DNA from: a virus
Virus record (IMG/VR): IMGVR_UViG_3300010885_032908
Location: 1-21,176 of that record
Strand: one strand, 5' to 3'
DNA: 21,176 bases
Part shown: in pieces, positions 10,130 through 19,300 of the stretch
Numbering within the stretch: position 1 is the first letter of the stretch
Layout: every line of letters begins with the position of its first letter
Notes under the pieces: generated by a model
Seen by the model: only the letters and a program-made list of their open reading frames with translations
What the model was told of the DNA's origin: nothing
The model's database searches: none
Position numbers and translations under genes: made by a program

Positions 10130-13100
10130 TCACAGTAGTTGCGCAGCCGTGATAGCAGAAATTATTTCTACATTATCCACAGTGGCGGCGCTGGCAACGA
10201 TTTCGTCGGGTTCGGCATTAATCTGATACAGATTACCAAATGACAACCCGGTACTGGTTGGCACAATAATAATACTGGAGATCTTTGGTGTTAGTGCGCT
10301 GTGCAAGTATGCACTTAGTTCACTAAAGAAAAATGTTTCGCCAAAGTCCCAATTTGTAATATCAAAATATTTGTTGATAGCAGAAACAACTGCTACCTTG
10401 ATATCGTTATCGCTTATTACTACATTAGTATTTTTTACCACTTTAAATGTAGCACGAAGTACCGGATCGGCCTTGGCGCCAAACAATGGTTTAAATCTTG
10501 CGCTTGAGTATATCAGGCTATCGCTAATTGCTTTGTAGGATTCAAGTTCACTGAATTCTAATTGTAAATCTTCGGTTGTAGGTAACAACGGTTGAACAAT
10601 TTTTCCTGACGTATCTTGTATCCATGATTGGTAACTGGCTGCATATTGCTTTGTTAGCACAAATAAATCAATGATGTTATTAGGGCTAGGATCAATACGA
10701 CGATTTGCAGGACTGGTGTGTCTATATTGAAAATACAGGTCTTGGCGACCGGGCAACAGCAAATAAGTTTCGCCGTTTGCCGACGAAACCAATGTTCTAG
10801 TTTCTATGCCTTGTACTATTGCAACTACCAGCGTATAAAACAAGTTTTCCCCGTACGCATAAAATATCTGCCCATTGTCGTACTGATTATAAACGGCCAC
10901 AATGTCTGTCTGTGAAGCAAATGCTGTTTCAACTATGCCTTCGTTGATAATTGTATATTGAATATAATTGTTACTATTATAGCTTTTCTCAAAGAATATT
11001 TTTTTATTTTGAACATTTACATTAGGTGCTACAATTTCCTCAAACAGGTCAGGATTGTCTGGCACTCCGTCTCTGTTGCTGTCCGGAAATTGTAATAGTA
11101 TCTTGCTGGTGTTTTCAAACCCATCAGGGTCAATTATCATCTTGTAGATAAAATAAATTTTATCATCGTATATTGGACCGGTGCTGTCAGCAGATGAATT
11201 TGATCTTAAAATTTTAATTTGGTCGCTGATCACCTGTGCAGACTTTGGATCGTACACCCTAACCTTAGGATCAAAGTAGAATTTTGTTTCTCGTTTGCTT
11301 TCAAATATGTAATTTACTTGTCGATAATAAATTTTATAACCATATGGTCCGCTAACAAACGCAATTAACCAGCTACTGTCAAGGCTACTGGCTGTTATAT
11401 CCCCGGCGGTATTGCCGTTGTATTCTGAATTTACAATTCCATTGCCAAGCAATGTACTCAATGTCTGTGTTAGTTTCAAATTTTGTGGCTGTATCACGGC
11501 CCAGGTTTGCTTTAATTGGTCAAATCTAAGTCCAAAGTTTTTCCTGCCGTTTGTTAACGTAGCAGTCGTTCTGAGTACGTCAATTGGAATTACATTATAA
11601 AATTTAGGAATAATTTCTTCAATACATGCGCCATCAGGAATAAACGTGCTAAGGGTGATAGGACCCTCGACATTGTTTTTTATAATCCCGCCATTTGTAC
11701 CATCACCGGTTATCTTTACAACAGTTGCATAGATGTATAATCGGTCACCTGTTTTGTTAGGCGCACCTGTCTGGATGTCGTTGGCTTTGTCAAAGTACTT
11801 TGGATTTCCGAGGATCTCAGCCGCTGCTTTGAATTTTATGATTGCACCTTTTTGTATGAACCGCATTGCATTTGAAGATGCTTCTCCTGTTTTTAAAGGA
11901 GTTGCAAACGTTCCTGTCAAAGTTGCTGAATTATAGTTTGTGCTGGTTGCAAAAAATCCAGTAGACTGATTGGTACCAGTTGTTAGTTGAGTCCAGGCCG
12001 CATCAAAAATTGTTCCGTTAACTGTAGCGTCACGTGTGGTATATCGAGGCAACTTTTCGTAAATTAACTGACTAAACGGAACAAAGTTATCTACTAATAA
12101 AGAATTATTAATAACTTCATTAAGACTGCTCACCACGTCACCAGATGTTGGCGGAACATACTCCTGCGCTTCAATAGTCTCTTGTTTGTACAATACTCCG
12201 TCTTCACCAAATATATTAGTGCTAGAGTACTTGCCAGTAACGTCAATTGTGTCAAGGTATCTACTAACGCCACTGCTGTTACGATTGGTGGCTTTGATTT
12301 TTAAAATGTTGCTAAACTTAGTAAACGGCAGGATATTATAATCTTCGCCAGTTACCATACGGTTCTGAGTATAGTACTGCTGTGGTGCTTTGGTTTTAAT
12401 CTCTTCTAGTGTTTCTCTAGTGTTGGCATTGTTCACCGTATAATGAAGGCTTGCTTTGATAGTTAGAGTTTCAGCACGACCATTACGACTTACATAGGTT
12501 ACCGGAATAGATACATTTTGCATTTCCTCAGGATTAATTTTGTAATTAAACCCGTTACTGGTTCTATAAAACAATCTATAGGTACCAATTGGTATGTTTG
12601 CAAATGCGCCATCACCAAATACTAGATCAATTTGGTCGTTAGCTCTGGTATTCACTTGAAAAATATTTCTTTCAACTGATGTGTTATAGATAACATTAAA
12701 TCCAGCCACATTAGGAACTTCGGACCATTTGTCGCCAGGCGTGCCTGAACTGTTTAGTTTAAACAGCCAAATATCATTGTTATTGATGTTGTCTACGTTG
12801 ATAGACACAATGCGATTAGGAAGACTGTCAGTTATTGTAAAGTCAATTGTGTTGATGTCTCCTTGTTTGAAATAAACAAACCAGCCAGTGTTGTTGCTGT
12901 TATTTCCTAGGTTATCATTGCGATAGAGAAAATTAAATATTTTGCTAGGGTTAGGATCTTTTTCGTAGAGATACTCTTGGTCAACACTGGTAGCCGACAC
13001 TACCTCAAAATTCATTGCAGTTCCCTCAATGTTCTGCTGGAACTTAAAAGCTGGAATAATATTAGGCAACAGATTTGCACTGTACTCTTCAGTTCTTGCG

Positions 13101-13642
13101 CCTGCAATAGTTTTTGTGTTACCCGGCTTACCAACAACTTGACTATCTATCATTGCTGCATTTAAAATAATTGCAAATTGTTCTTGCCAGTTGTCGTTGC
13201 CTGGATCATTCCAAAAAACAGAAATGTTACTTAGATTTAACCCATTGGAATCAAAAACATTTTCACTCGTACTTACACTGTCAAATTTTAGAAGACCACT
13301 TGAACCAATATTTCGTTTTGGATTGTAACTGATCAGTCGAGCTAACTTTAGCACACTGTCTCTGCGCTCTGCTGTGTCTAAGAAATTCTCGCGGGCATTT
13401 AAATCTGTGCGGAAAGCCAGTGATTGCCCTAGAAATGCAATCAGGTCAATGAGTGCTACGTATTCACTGCTTTCTAAAAAATCATTAAAATCTTCTGGAT
13501 AGTATGTACGCAAGTAGTCAATCATGCTTTTACGCAAGGTTTCAAAGTCGTAGCTTTGAAAGTCAGCGTTTTGAAAGCTCTGATAGACTTTTTTCCAGTC
13601 CTGCTGGATCAGTAAATTTGTTTGTCTTGTGGTAGCGGCCAT
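10130..13642 (-). CDS. 6: Baseplate wedge protein gp6 (large form)
   Basis: This is a gp6-type wedge protein of 1,170 residues, compared with about 660 in T4. In T4, gp6 forms the ring that ties the wedges together and drives baseplate opening. The N-terminus (QQDWKKVYQSFQNADFQSYD, then YLRTYYPEDFNDFLESSEYV and the LNARENFLDTAERRDSVLKL segment, about residues 14-105) is the family's helical head. Residues about 420-470 (YYTQNRMVTGEDYN) and the C-terminus (about 1090-1170, with NWDFGETFFFSELSAYLH and VDNVEIISA) match the baseplate-J-like parts of gp6. The middle (about 480-1000) holds most of the extra length. It includes DSNRDGVPDNPD at 854-865, an acidic loop resembling calcium-binding DxNxDGxxD loops. 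The only Cys is residue 673. The start is the first ATG of the frame, 49 nt after gp25, with no clear Shine-Dalgarno sequence but with a late-promoter-like motif 22 nt upstream. Confidence 0.93.
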   Translation of the reverse strand: MAATTRQTNLLIQQDWKKVYQSFQNADFQSYDFETLRKSMIDYLRTYYPEDFNDFLESSEYVALIDLIAFLGQSLAFRTDLNARENFLDTAERRDSVLKLARLISYNPKRNIGSSGLLKFDSVSTSENVFDSNGLNLSNISVFWNDPGNDNWQEQFAIILNAAMIDSQVVGKPGNTKTIAGARTEEYSANLLPNIIPAFKFQQNIEGTAMNFEVVSATSVDQEYLYEKDPNPSKIFNFLYRNDNLGNNSNNTGWFVYFKQGDINTIDFTITDSLPNRIVSINVDNINNNDIWLFKLNSSGTPGDKWSEVPNVAGFNVIYNTSVERNIFQVNTRANDQIDLVFGDGAFANIPIGTYRLFYRTSNGFNYKINPEEMQNVSIPVTYVSRNGRAETLTIKASLHYTVNNANTRETLEEIKTKAPQQYYTQNRMVTGEDYNILPFTKFSNILKIKATNRNSSGVSRYLDTIDVTGKYSSTNIFGEDGVLYKQETIEAQEYVPPTSGDVVSSLNEVINNSLLVDNFVPFSQLIYEKLPRYTTRDATVNGTIFDAAWTQLTTGTNQSTGFFATSTNYNSATLTGTFATPLKTGEASSNAMRFIQKGAIIKFKAAAEILGNPKYFDKANDIQTGAPNKTGDRLYIYATVVKITGDGTNGGIIKNNVEGPITLSTFIPDGACIEEIIPKFYNVIPIDVLRTTATLTNGRKNFGLRFDQLKQTWAVIQPQNLKLTQTLSTLLGNGIVNSEYNGNTAGDITASSLDSSWLIAFVSGPYGYKIYYRQVNYIFESKRETKFYFDPKVRVYDPKSAQVISDQIKILRSNSSADSTGPIYDDKIYFIYKMIIDPDGFENTSKILLQFPDSNRDGVPDNPDLFEEIVAPNVNVQNKKIFFEKSYNSNNYIQYTIINEGIVETAFASQTDIVAVYNQYDNGQIFYAYGENLFYTLVVAIVQGIETRTLVSSANGETYLLLPGRQDLYFQYRHTSPANRRIDPSPNNIIDLFVLTKQYAASYQSWIQDTSGKIVQPLLPTTEDLQLEFSELESYKAISDSLIYSSARFKPLFGAKADPVLRATFKVVKNTNVVISDNDIKVAVVSAINKYFDITNWDFGETFFFSELSAYLHSALTPKISSIIIVPTSTGLSFGNLYQINAEPDEIVASAATVDNVEIISAITAAQLL

Positions 13643-13663
13643 ATGAATTTATCCATTTCAATG

Positions 13664-13671
13664 TATTTATT
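13664..13671 (-). promoter_or_regulatory. Late-promoter-like motif upstream of gp6
   Basis: On the minus strand the gap before gp6 reads GTGAATAAATACATTG. The AATAAATA core differs from the T4 late promoter TATAAATA at the first base. It ends 21 nt before the gp6 ATG, which leaves room for a short leader. The same GAATAAATA string occurs before gp25. T4-like late genes are known to use such a single-box promoter read by a phage sigma factor; use here is inferred from likeness only, and the region is AT-rich. Confidence 0.4.
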
Positions 13672-13691
13672 CACTGGCAAAATATGGTGTT

Positions 13692-14087
13692 TTAATTAGT
13701 GTTGACGCCAAACACGCCGCGTGACACCGTGCGGCTGTCGCGATCAAAATTGAATGAAAGCGTGGCAGTTTTATTTTCAACTAGATAGGTTAGAGTAATG
13801 GTAATTTGTATACCGGCGTTAAATTCATCAATTTGAATTGTATCAACCGCAACCCGGGGGTCGTATGTAACTATGCGTTTAATATCGTTTGTGATAGCTT
13901 TGCGCACTGAATCCGTAAAAGGTTCAAATAGCATACCCCATATAATGGTGCCAAAGTCTGGGTTCATCAACTTTTCACCTTTACGGATGTTAAAATGATT
14001 AAAAATATCTTGCTGAACTAACTCAAAGTCTGTAACTTTGAATTTTCTCAGTCTATTGTATGTGCTAAACCCTTTGTACATTGCCAT
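13692..14087 (-). CDS. 25: Baseplate wedge protein gp25
   Basis: The product has 131 residues, close to the 132 of T4 gp25, and belongs to the gp25/GPW family found in contractile tails, R-type pyocins and type VI secretion (TssE). In those machines it sits in the inner wedge core, bridges to gp6-like proteins and nucleates the sheath. The family block GEKLMNPDFGTIIWGMLFEP (residues 38-57) is clear, and the usual E-P-R motif appears as YDPRVAV, with Asp for Glu. The gene sits 17 nt after the lysozyme-like gene and 49 nt before gp6, a usual neighbourhood. No convincing Shine-Dalgarno lies before the ATG; the leader is AT-rich and contains AATAAATA. It contains no Cys. Confidence 0.95.
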   Translation of the reverse strand: MAMYKGFSTYNRLRKFKVTDFELVQQDIFNHFNIRKGEKLMNPDFGTIIWGMLFEPFTDSVRKAITNDIKRIVTYDPRVAVDTIQIDEFNAGIQITITLTYLVENKTATLSFNFDRDSRTVSRGVFGVNTN

Positions 14088-14094
14088 GATTAGT

Positions 14095-14102
14095 TATTTA
14101 TT
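14095..14102 (-). promoter_or_regulatory. Late-promoter-like motif just upstream of gp25
   Basis: The minus strand reads AACGAATAAATAACTAATC directly before the gp25 ATG. The AATAAATA core is the same as that before gp6. It ends only 7 nt from the start codon, so a transcript beginning about 6 nt downstream would be almost leaderless. That spacing makes a promoter for gp25 itself doubtful; the motif could instead be AT-rich spacer or serve gp6. It also lies within a few bases of the stop codon of the preceding gene. Confidence 0.2.
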
Positions 14103-14104
14103 CG

Positions 14105-14878
14105 TTATGATTTAGAGGCTAGGACGTCAATTGCATACCGTCCTAGTGCAAAAAAGTAAGTTCCAGTAAATCCGTTGACATTTTGGCCACCACCTGTTTC
14201 TCTCCAACGTTTAGCGCCAGGATTTTTTTCAGTACCAATACCCGGTCCTAGTATGTGTGCAACACATAACATCCCAGCAATGGTACAAAGATTGTCCAAA
14301 GTTTTGATAGATCCGTTATTGCTCATTGCTTCGTAATTTCGAGTTAACAACTTGTGCATGGCTTTTTCTTGGATTCCAGAACTAATGGTCCATGTTTGTA
14401 AACTTGTTACACCGTCGAGCCCAGTCCAGGCAGCAGTTTGTGTAACTGCGTCACGACCGTATAGAGCATAGTAGTCCGGTTTAATGTATCCTAGCGATGT
14501 TAAAAAATCTGCATCCAGTTGATATTTGCCAACCTGCTGAGCACCACTAACAAATGAGTAGCTAAATCCGCTCACTGCTTTGCCAATCACGGTCATTACT
14601 GCTTTTGTGCGTAGAAGATTTAGTCTTCCTACTCCGCCTGGTGGGCTTGGATTTTTCTCAGTAACCAGTAGACTTTTTGGTATGTCTTTACCAATATAAA
14701 GTCCCTGTGACCGCGCACTCTGTGGGCCTGGGTCCAATTTTTCATCGCCTGAAGTTTTATAACTTCCGTCAGCATTTTTTATCGGGCGGCCTGCACGATC
14801 ACGCACAACATTGCCAGGTACGCATTCTTCTTCTTCAAATTGCTGTACTATCTCAGCTTGCTGATTAACATTGGCCAT
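14105..14878 (-). CDS. Lysozyme/transglycosylase-fold-like baseplate-associated protein
   Basis: I choose the start at 14878 (MANVNQQAEIVQQF), giving 257 residues. GGAGGA lies 5 nt before this ATG and the upstream gp5-like gene stops 1 nt earlier. A longer frame from 14947 would add 23 residues overlapping that gene. Residues 1-85 are charged and Pro/Gly-rich, probably a linker. Residues about 90-257 resemble the lysozyme-like fold of phage muralytic proteins: VGKYQLDADFLTSLGYI (116-132), QEKAMHKLLTRNY (170-182), TIAGMLCVAHILGPG (199-213) and a C-terminal FALGRYAIDVL. In active relatives a Glu (often E-S-G) stands some 15 residues before GKYQ; here the matching place reads AVSGFSY (V102), so activity is doubtful. 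T4 gp5 carries a lysozyme domain whereas the neighbouring gp5-like spike seems to lack one, so this protein may take that place at the spike, perhaps only structurally. Enzyme function is inference. Confidence 0.6.
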   Translation of the reverse strand: MANVNQQAEIVQQFEEEECVPGNVVRDRAGRPIKNADGSYKTSGDEKLDPGPQSARSQGLYIGKDIPKSLLVTEKNPSPPGGVGRLNLLRTKAVMTVIGKAVSGFSYSFVSGAQQVGKYQLDADFLTSLGYIKPDYYALYGRDAVTQTAAWTGLDGVTSLQTWTISSGIQEKAMHKLLTRNYEAMSNNGSIKTLDNLCTIAGMLCVAHILGPGIGTEKNPGAKRWRETGGGQNVNGFTGTYFFALGRYAIDVLASKS

Positions 14879-14879
14879 T

Positions 14880-16331
14880 TTATCCTCCAACCGCAGAAGA
14901 CTCGCTTGTGCCACCTTCTCGCTTCCATGGCTCATGCGTTGGTGCAACTACAACAATGCTTGTTAGCTTGTCTGCTTGTATTTCCCACAACCCAGTACCA
15001 GAATTAAATGTAGTATCTGCATGAAGTAATTTTGGTATTTCATCTGGTTTAGCAACGGTAGGAGCAGGACTGGTATTTAAGTGTATCTTTCCTCCGCTGA
15101 ACTGCAATAGTTCTCCTGCTTTGAAACTACCAACGCCAGCAGCTGACAAATTCATTGTACTGGATGCGCCAATTTGCACAGTAGAAGCATATATCTTGGT
15201 CAAGTCTGAGCTCATCTGGTTAAACACCTTGGTGTTTATGTCAATTTGTTCGCCTGCATATATCTGTAGTTTTTTCTCAACATGTATGTTCATGTTAGTG
15301 TCAGTATGAAAATTTATGTCACCTTGACTACGAACATTAAATCCTTGAGCTGTAAAAATATGCATCTGCCCGTTACCAGCCAGTTCGATCCAGCACGTAC
15401 CTTCATTATTAATGATATGCATGTTGCTGTTGGTATCATCCATGAGTATCTGATGGCCTGTTGCTGTGCGGAATCGCATCAGCTGACTTTTACCATAAAA
15501 GTCTCCGTCATCCATAACCATATGGTGACCACCGCGGCGGCCTAGGTTAAACAAGTCTCCTTCTTTGATATCGCCGGAGTCTATTTTTCCTTTAAGTGTT
15601 TCGTTTTCAGCAGTATCATTTAAAAGTTTACGACCCGGGCTACTCCATCCGTATACTGCGCTTGGAAGATTGCGCTGTGCAGAACTTGTTACTGCACCAC
15701 GCTCTGGATCGCGGTCAACACCTTGTTTGATATATCGTCTGGCCTGCCATTCATGTGGCGGCTTTTTTACTGTCATGAATTCGCCGGAAACGTTTTCTCC
15801 ATCGTTTTCATTGAACTCACTTAGTGGCCAAACAGATTCATCGGTTAACGATTTTTCAAGGTCGGCAGCAAGAGTCTCAATATCCATCTTATCTTTTGTG
15901 CCACCAGCAATCGCCGGAATCATACCAAACCCAAGTTTGTTCATGGTGCATGCAAACCAATACCCACGCCCAGGATCACCTGCAATAAAAGTCACCAGCA
16001 CTACGTTTCCAATATCAGGTGGTACTGCAAAAAATCCATATGTATGTTGCACGTATGTAAAATTATTAAGTTTAACGCCTTTAAGATTGTCGGGCTGATA
16101 GGTCATACCTGCAAAAGGACTTGCATAGCTTACTGTATACCAGTTTGCAGGATCGTCTTGATCACCTGCGCCTAGTTCTGGAATCCATACCTGTAGACGT
16201 CCAGCACGAGTTGTATCTACCACGTTCTTGATCAGGGCTTCGTACGGACCTGGGTCAATATTGGCATTTGCGGCCGCACTTGGAGTTGCTCGTTTTGGAA
16301 CTTTACTACTGTATATTCTATCTTGTGCCAT
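14880..16331 (-). CDS. 5: gp5-like baseplate hub spike protein (OB fold plus beta-helix)
   Basis: The product has 483 residues and forms the trimeric membrane-piercing spike below the hub. The N-terminal OB fold of the gp5/VgrG/gpV type spans about residues 28-135: IKNVVDTTRAGRLQVWIPEL and later PPDIGNVVLVTFIAGDPGRG with YWF. A middle region (about 190-290) has SSAQRNLPSAVYGWSSPGRK and RRGGHHMVMDDGD, which I associate with gp5 of marine T4-like phages. From about 290 to 420 short repeating beta-strand units (for example GQMHIFTAQGFNVRSQGDIN) match the needle-like beta-helix. The C-terminus contains APTHEPWKREGG. T4 gp5 (575 residues) has a lysozyme domain between OB fold and helix; I see none here, and the next gene may replace it. 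The start has AAGGAC 4 nt upstream and follows the previous gene by 13 nt. Confidence 0.88.
   Translation of the reverse strand: MAQDRIYSSKVPKRATPSAAANANIDPGPYEALIKNVVDTTRAGRLQVWIPELGAGDQDDPANWYTVSYASPFAGMTYQPDNLKGVKLNNFTYVQHTYGFFAVPPDIGNVVLVTFIAGDPGRGYWFACTMNKLGFGMIPAIAGGTKDKMDIETLAADLEKSLTDESVWPLSEFNENDGENVSGEFMTVKKPPHEWQARRYIKQGVDRDPERGAVTSSAQRNLPSAVYGWSSPGRKLLNDTAENETLKGKIDSGDIKEGDLFNLGRRGGHHMVMDDGDFYGKSQLMRFRTATGHQILMDDTNSNMHIINNEGTCWIELAGNGQMHIFTAQGFNVRSQGDINFHTDTNMNIHVEKKLQIYAGEQIDINTKVFNQMSSDLTKIYASTVQIGASSTMNLSAAGVGSFKAGELLQFSGGKIHLNTSPAPTVAKPDEIPKLLHADTTFNSGTGLWEIQADKLTSIVVVAPTHEPWKREGGTSESSAVGG
14883..14888 (-). promoter_or_regulatory. Shine-Dalgarno GGAGGA that fixes the start of the lysozyme-like gene
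   Basis: GGAGGA forms the last two sense codons (Gly-Gly) of the gp5-like gene, followed by its TAA and then ATG one base later. The spacing is ideal for initiation at 14878, and the arrangement suggests translational coupling of the spike and lysozyme-like genes. Confidence 0.8.
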
Positions 16332-16335
16332 ATTG

Positions 16336-16341
16336 GTCCTT
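16336..16341 (-). promoter_or_regulatory. Ribosome-binding site of the gp5-like gene
   Basis: AAGGAC lies 4 nt before the ATG at 16331, inside the 13-nt gap after the hub-type gene. It supports the chosen start. Confidence 0.6.
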
Positions 16342-16344
16342 AAA

Positions 16345-19300
16345 TTAATTTCCTAACGCAATAGCCGCTTTGGCCGCGTCCGATGCTTGTTTTGCTGCCA
16401 ACAGTGGAGGAGTATTGTTTGCCAATGCTGCCTGATATACAGATGTATAGTTTGAATTTGATACTATTTGATCTATTGGAATATTAGCCTTAGAGGCTGC
16501 CGTGCTAATCACGTCAGGCACTTTGGTGCTGGCCGCAGATGTAACAAACGCTGTGGCTGCTTTATATGGTGGAATAACAGTTGTTGTAACTGGACCTGCT
16601 TCTGCCACTCCTTTACCAACAGTTGGACTGTCTGCAGGAATATCTTCAACTGACTGTATGGTCTCACCGTTGTTGACCACGTCCTGAAGTTTTTCTGCCT
16701 GAGGGTCAACCGCTTCGGTATCTTCATTGGCTTTTTCTATTTGGCCAGCATTTGAATTTTCGTCATTTGACTGAGGATCCTTAGGTGACATAAGTTCTGT
16801 CATTACTTTTGTTTTTTGTACTTCTACGGAATTAGCACCTTCGCTGTCAACTGCTTCAAATCCAGTGTCTGCATTAGACGCCGATATAGCTTGAGGTATA
16901 TCAGTTCTGATATCTGTGGAACTATTTCCGCTAGACCCAAAATCATTTGGTTGATCAGGTAATCGTATCAGTTCTAGAGTTTGTTCAAACTTGCCTTGTG
17001 CTAGAGTACTTTCAACAGATATAACTTTATAGATTCCACTGAATGCAGATGCACTGTACTTACCGTCAGATCGCATAAAACCAGTTTCTTCATCTATGTC
17101 AACTGGTGTCCTCCAGCTTAGTCTAACATGTATTTCACCGCCGTCTGTTGCAATGGAACCATCGGCTCCTCCGACGTTTCCGTCACCATATGCTTCTTCT
17201 CCTGAGTCAAATTGTCTAGCTGCTGGAGTATAGTATATATCGTCTTGTTTGATAAACTGTGGGTCACCCACAATTTTTAAACGCACAGACAATTGGTCTG
17301 CACTGCCGCCATTGTTCTGTTGATCTTGAAGGCTTGCGGCGGCCACGCTTTTACCATCTCTTTTAGCTTGACCACCTGCAGTGGCATTCGCTTGCTCGTT
17401 TACCAGTACTACTTTGGGAGGAGTAACTGGACTCTGTGTTGCATCCTTATTGCCTTTACCCGGTGCTTGCTCGTCAAGGTTTTCTTCCTCTGGACCCGGA
17501 GTGGTTGTAATACTTTGATTCTTTCCTCGGTCTATACTTACTGCGGTATAGAATGCGGTATCAAACTCAATTGAAAAATCAATAATGTCATCATTCTGTC
17601 CAGTATATAGGTACTGGTAGTCTTTGTGCCAGCCAGTGGGCATTGACTTAGGCGCATTAGGATGAGTCCTGTTGTTAACTGTGTAGGATATCACGTGATA
17701 GGTAATATCCATGAACCAGCGACTGGTTTTTGTGCAAAATTTTCTCATCTGTACTGAAGGAACTATTTTCCACCATAGCAAGTCTTTTCCTAGTTTTTCA
17801 GCGTTTTGTTCTACACCAATGGTTGGATCTATTAACTGTTTGCGAATGTAATTTGAATTTATCATCGCACTATTAATGATAGTGGTTATGCTATCGCCAC
17901 CGCGGATGTTCCATTTACTAACTTTAAAATCAGGCTGTCCTTTTGGTTTGCCGGCGTCAGCCTGTACAGTTTGTGCTCGTTCTTTTTGGTTCTTGGAATT
18001 TTTTTCAGCTACTTGAGTTTTCTGTTGTGCTTTTTCATATACGATCTTACCACCTTCGCCGTTGAATGCGTCAAGAATTTTTTTGTCAAACTTAACACTA
18101 ATAGTATTAAAGTCTGTAGCATGGTTATTTTTTACAGTTAACTCTTGCCAGGCATTGTATGCGGCCGGGAAACTTTGCACGGTGTATCCAGAGTCTTCTT
18201 TTTTCTCTGCATCAGTCTTGCCACTGGTTGCATCTTTCTTTTGTGTTGTTTCTCTGGTCTGTGCATCTTCGGCCTGAGCACTTTCGTTTTGTTGAGCTTT
18301 TGCATCACTTTCTTGTCGTTCGTTGAAGCTGGCCTTGGTTCTTGCATCCACTGTTGCATCGTCTTTAAAAAAGTCTTGCAAGGTACTGGCTACCACTTCA
18401 AAGTTTGCTGGCGCTGTTCCTACAGATTCTTGGAATCCACTGTGCGTGTAAGGAACTCCCGATATAGTGTACTCAGCACCTTTGATTCCAGCTTTGATTC
18501 CCATGGATATTAACTTGAGTGGAATATACTTGCGTTGATTCTCAATTTGTTGGCCCATTCCTTCATCATCGTATCCGTAAAAATTAATCACCAACAAATA
18601 GGGAATCTCAAGATAATTTTTTCCGTCAACTTCATTGACACACGCATCAATCATGCGATCTATTAGGGTAATCCCATATGGCTCAACTAAAGTAAAACTT
18701 ATATCAACAGCATTGGTTCCTGCGTTGCCAGCCTGACTACCAATGATAGAATTCATTTTAAAATTTTCAAAATAGAAATCATCTTGAAAGTTTATGTCGC
18801 GCTCAAATCCACTGCCTTCGCCACCGTATTTTCCAGCACTGGCCACAAGGGTATGCCCTGGCTTCCAGTCTCCATTGGGATCTTGCGCCATGGAATTGAA
18901 ATCCTCTTTGGTAAGCATATGCCAGGACAAGCCATAGGTATACGACGAATACGCATGCAACGGGTTAGGTACCACTTGAATTTCTGAAGAAGCGCCGGGA
19001 GTAATTTCCATGGTTCTATTCAGACGTGCAGTTTTAGCTGCACTTTCATTATCATCTGGTACCCCAATGGCTGCAAGTACACTTTTATTAGTTAAGTTAA
19101 CCGGATCCTCTCCACGAGACTCTTCAGTATCTGTGTTATCAGCGCCGTTAAGTCGGGCAGCTTCGTCGGCCGGCAACGGAGTTGTTTCTACTGTGCCTTG
19201 CGTTTCTTCAACTGCTCCAGCAGCGGTATCATTTTGTTGTTCAGCAGGTTGTGGGGGTGGAGCATTTTTAGCATCTTCGGCGGCTTTTTTCTCAGCTGCT

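Noticed and set aside
14879-14947. 23-codon N-terminal extension of the lysozyme-like gene (start at 14947)
   Set aside because: It overlaps the end of the gp5-like gene out of frame, while the internal ATG at 14878 has a strong GGAGGA at ideal spacing and sits 1 nt after the upstream stop.
15565-16098. Plus-strand frame of 177 codons opposite the gp5-like gene
   Set aside because: It is antisense to the conserved OB-fold region, has no ribosome-binding site context or family match, and is best explained by stop-poor antisense codons.
14880-16331. A lysozyme domain inside the gp5-like protein, as in T4
   Set aside because: The region between the OB fold and the beta-helix (about residues 140-290) has no lysozyme motifs such as a Glu-x8-Asp-x5-Thr catalytic arrangement that I can place, and is rich in short linker-like segments.
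18138-18513. Frames on both strands within the Lys/Glu/Gln-rich linker of the hub-type gene
   Set aside because: Low-complexity codons of the linker create open frames in several registers; none has a start signal or a plausible fold.
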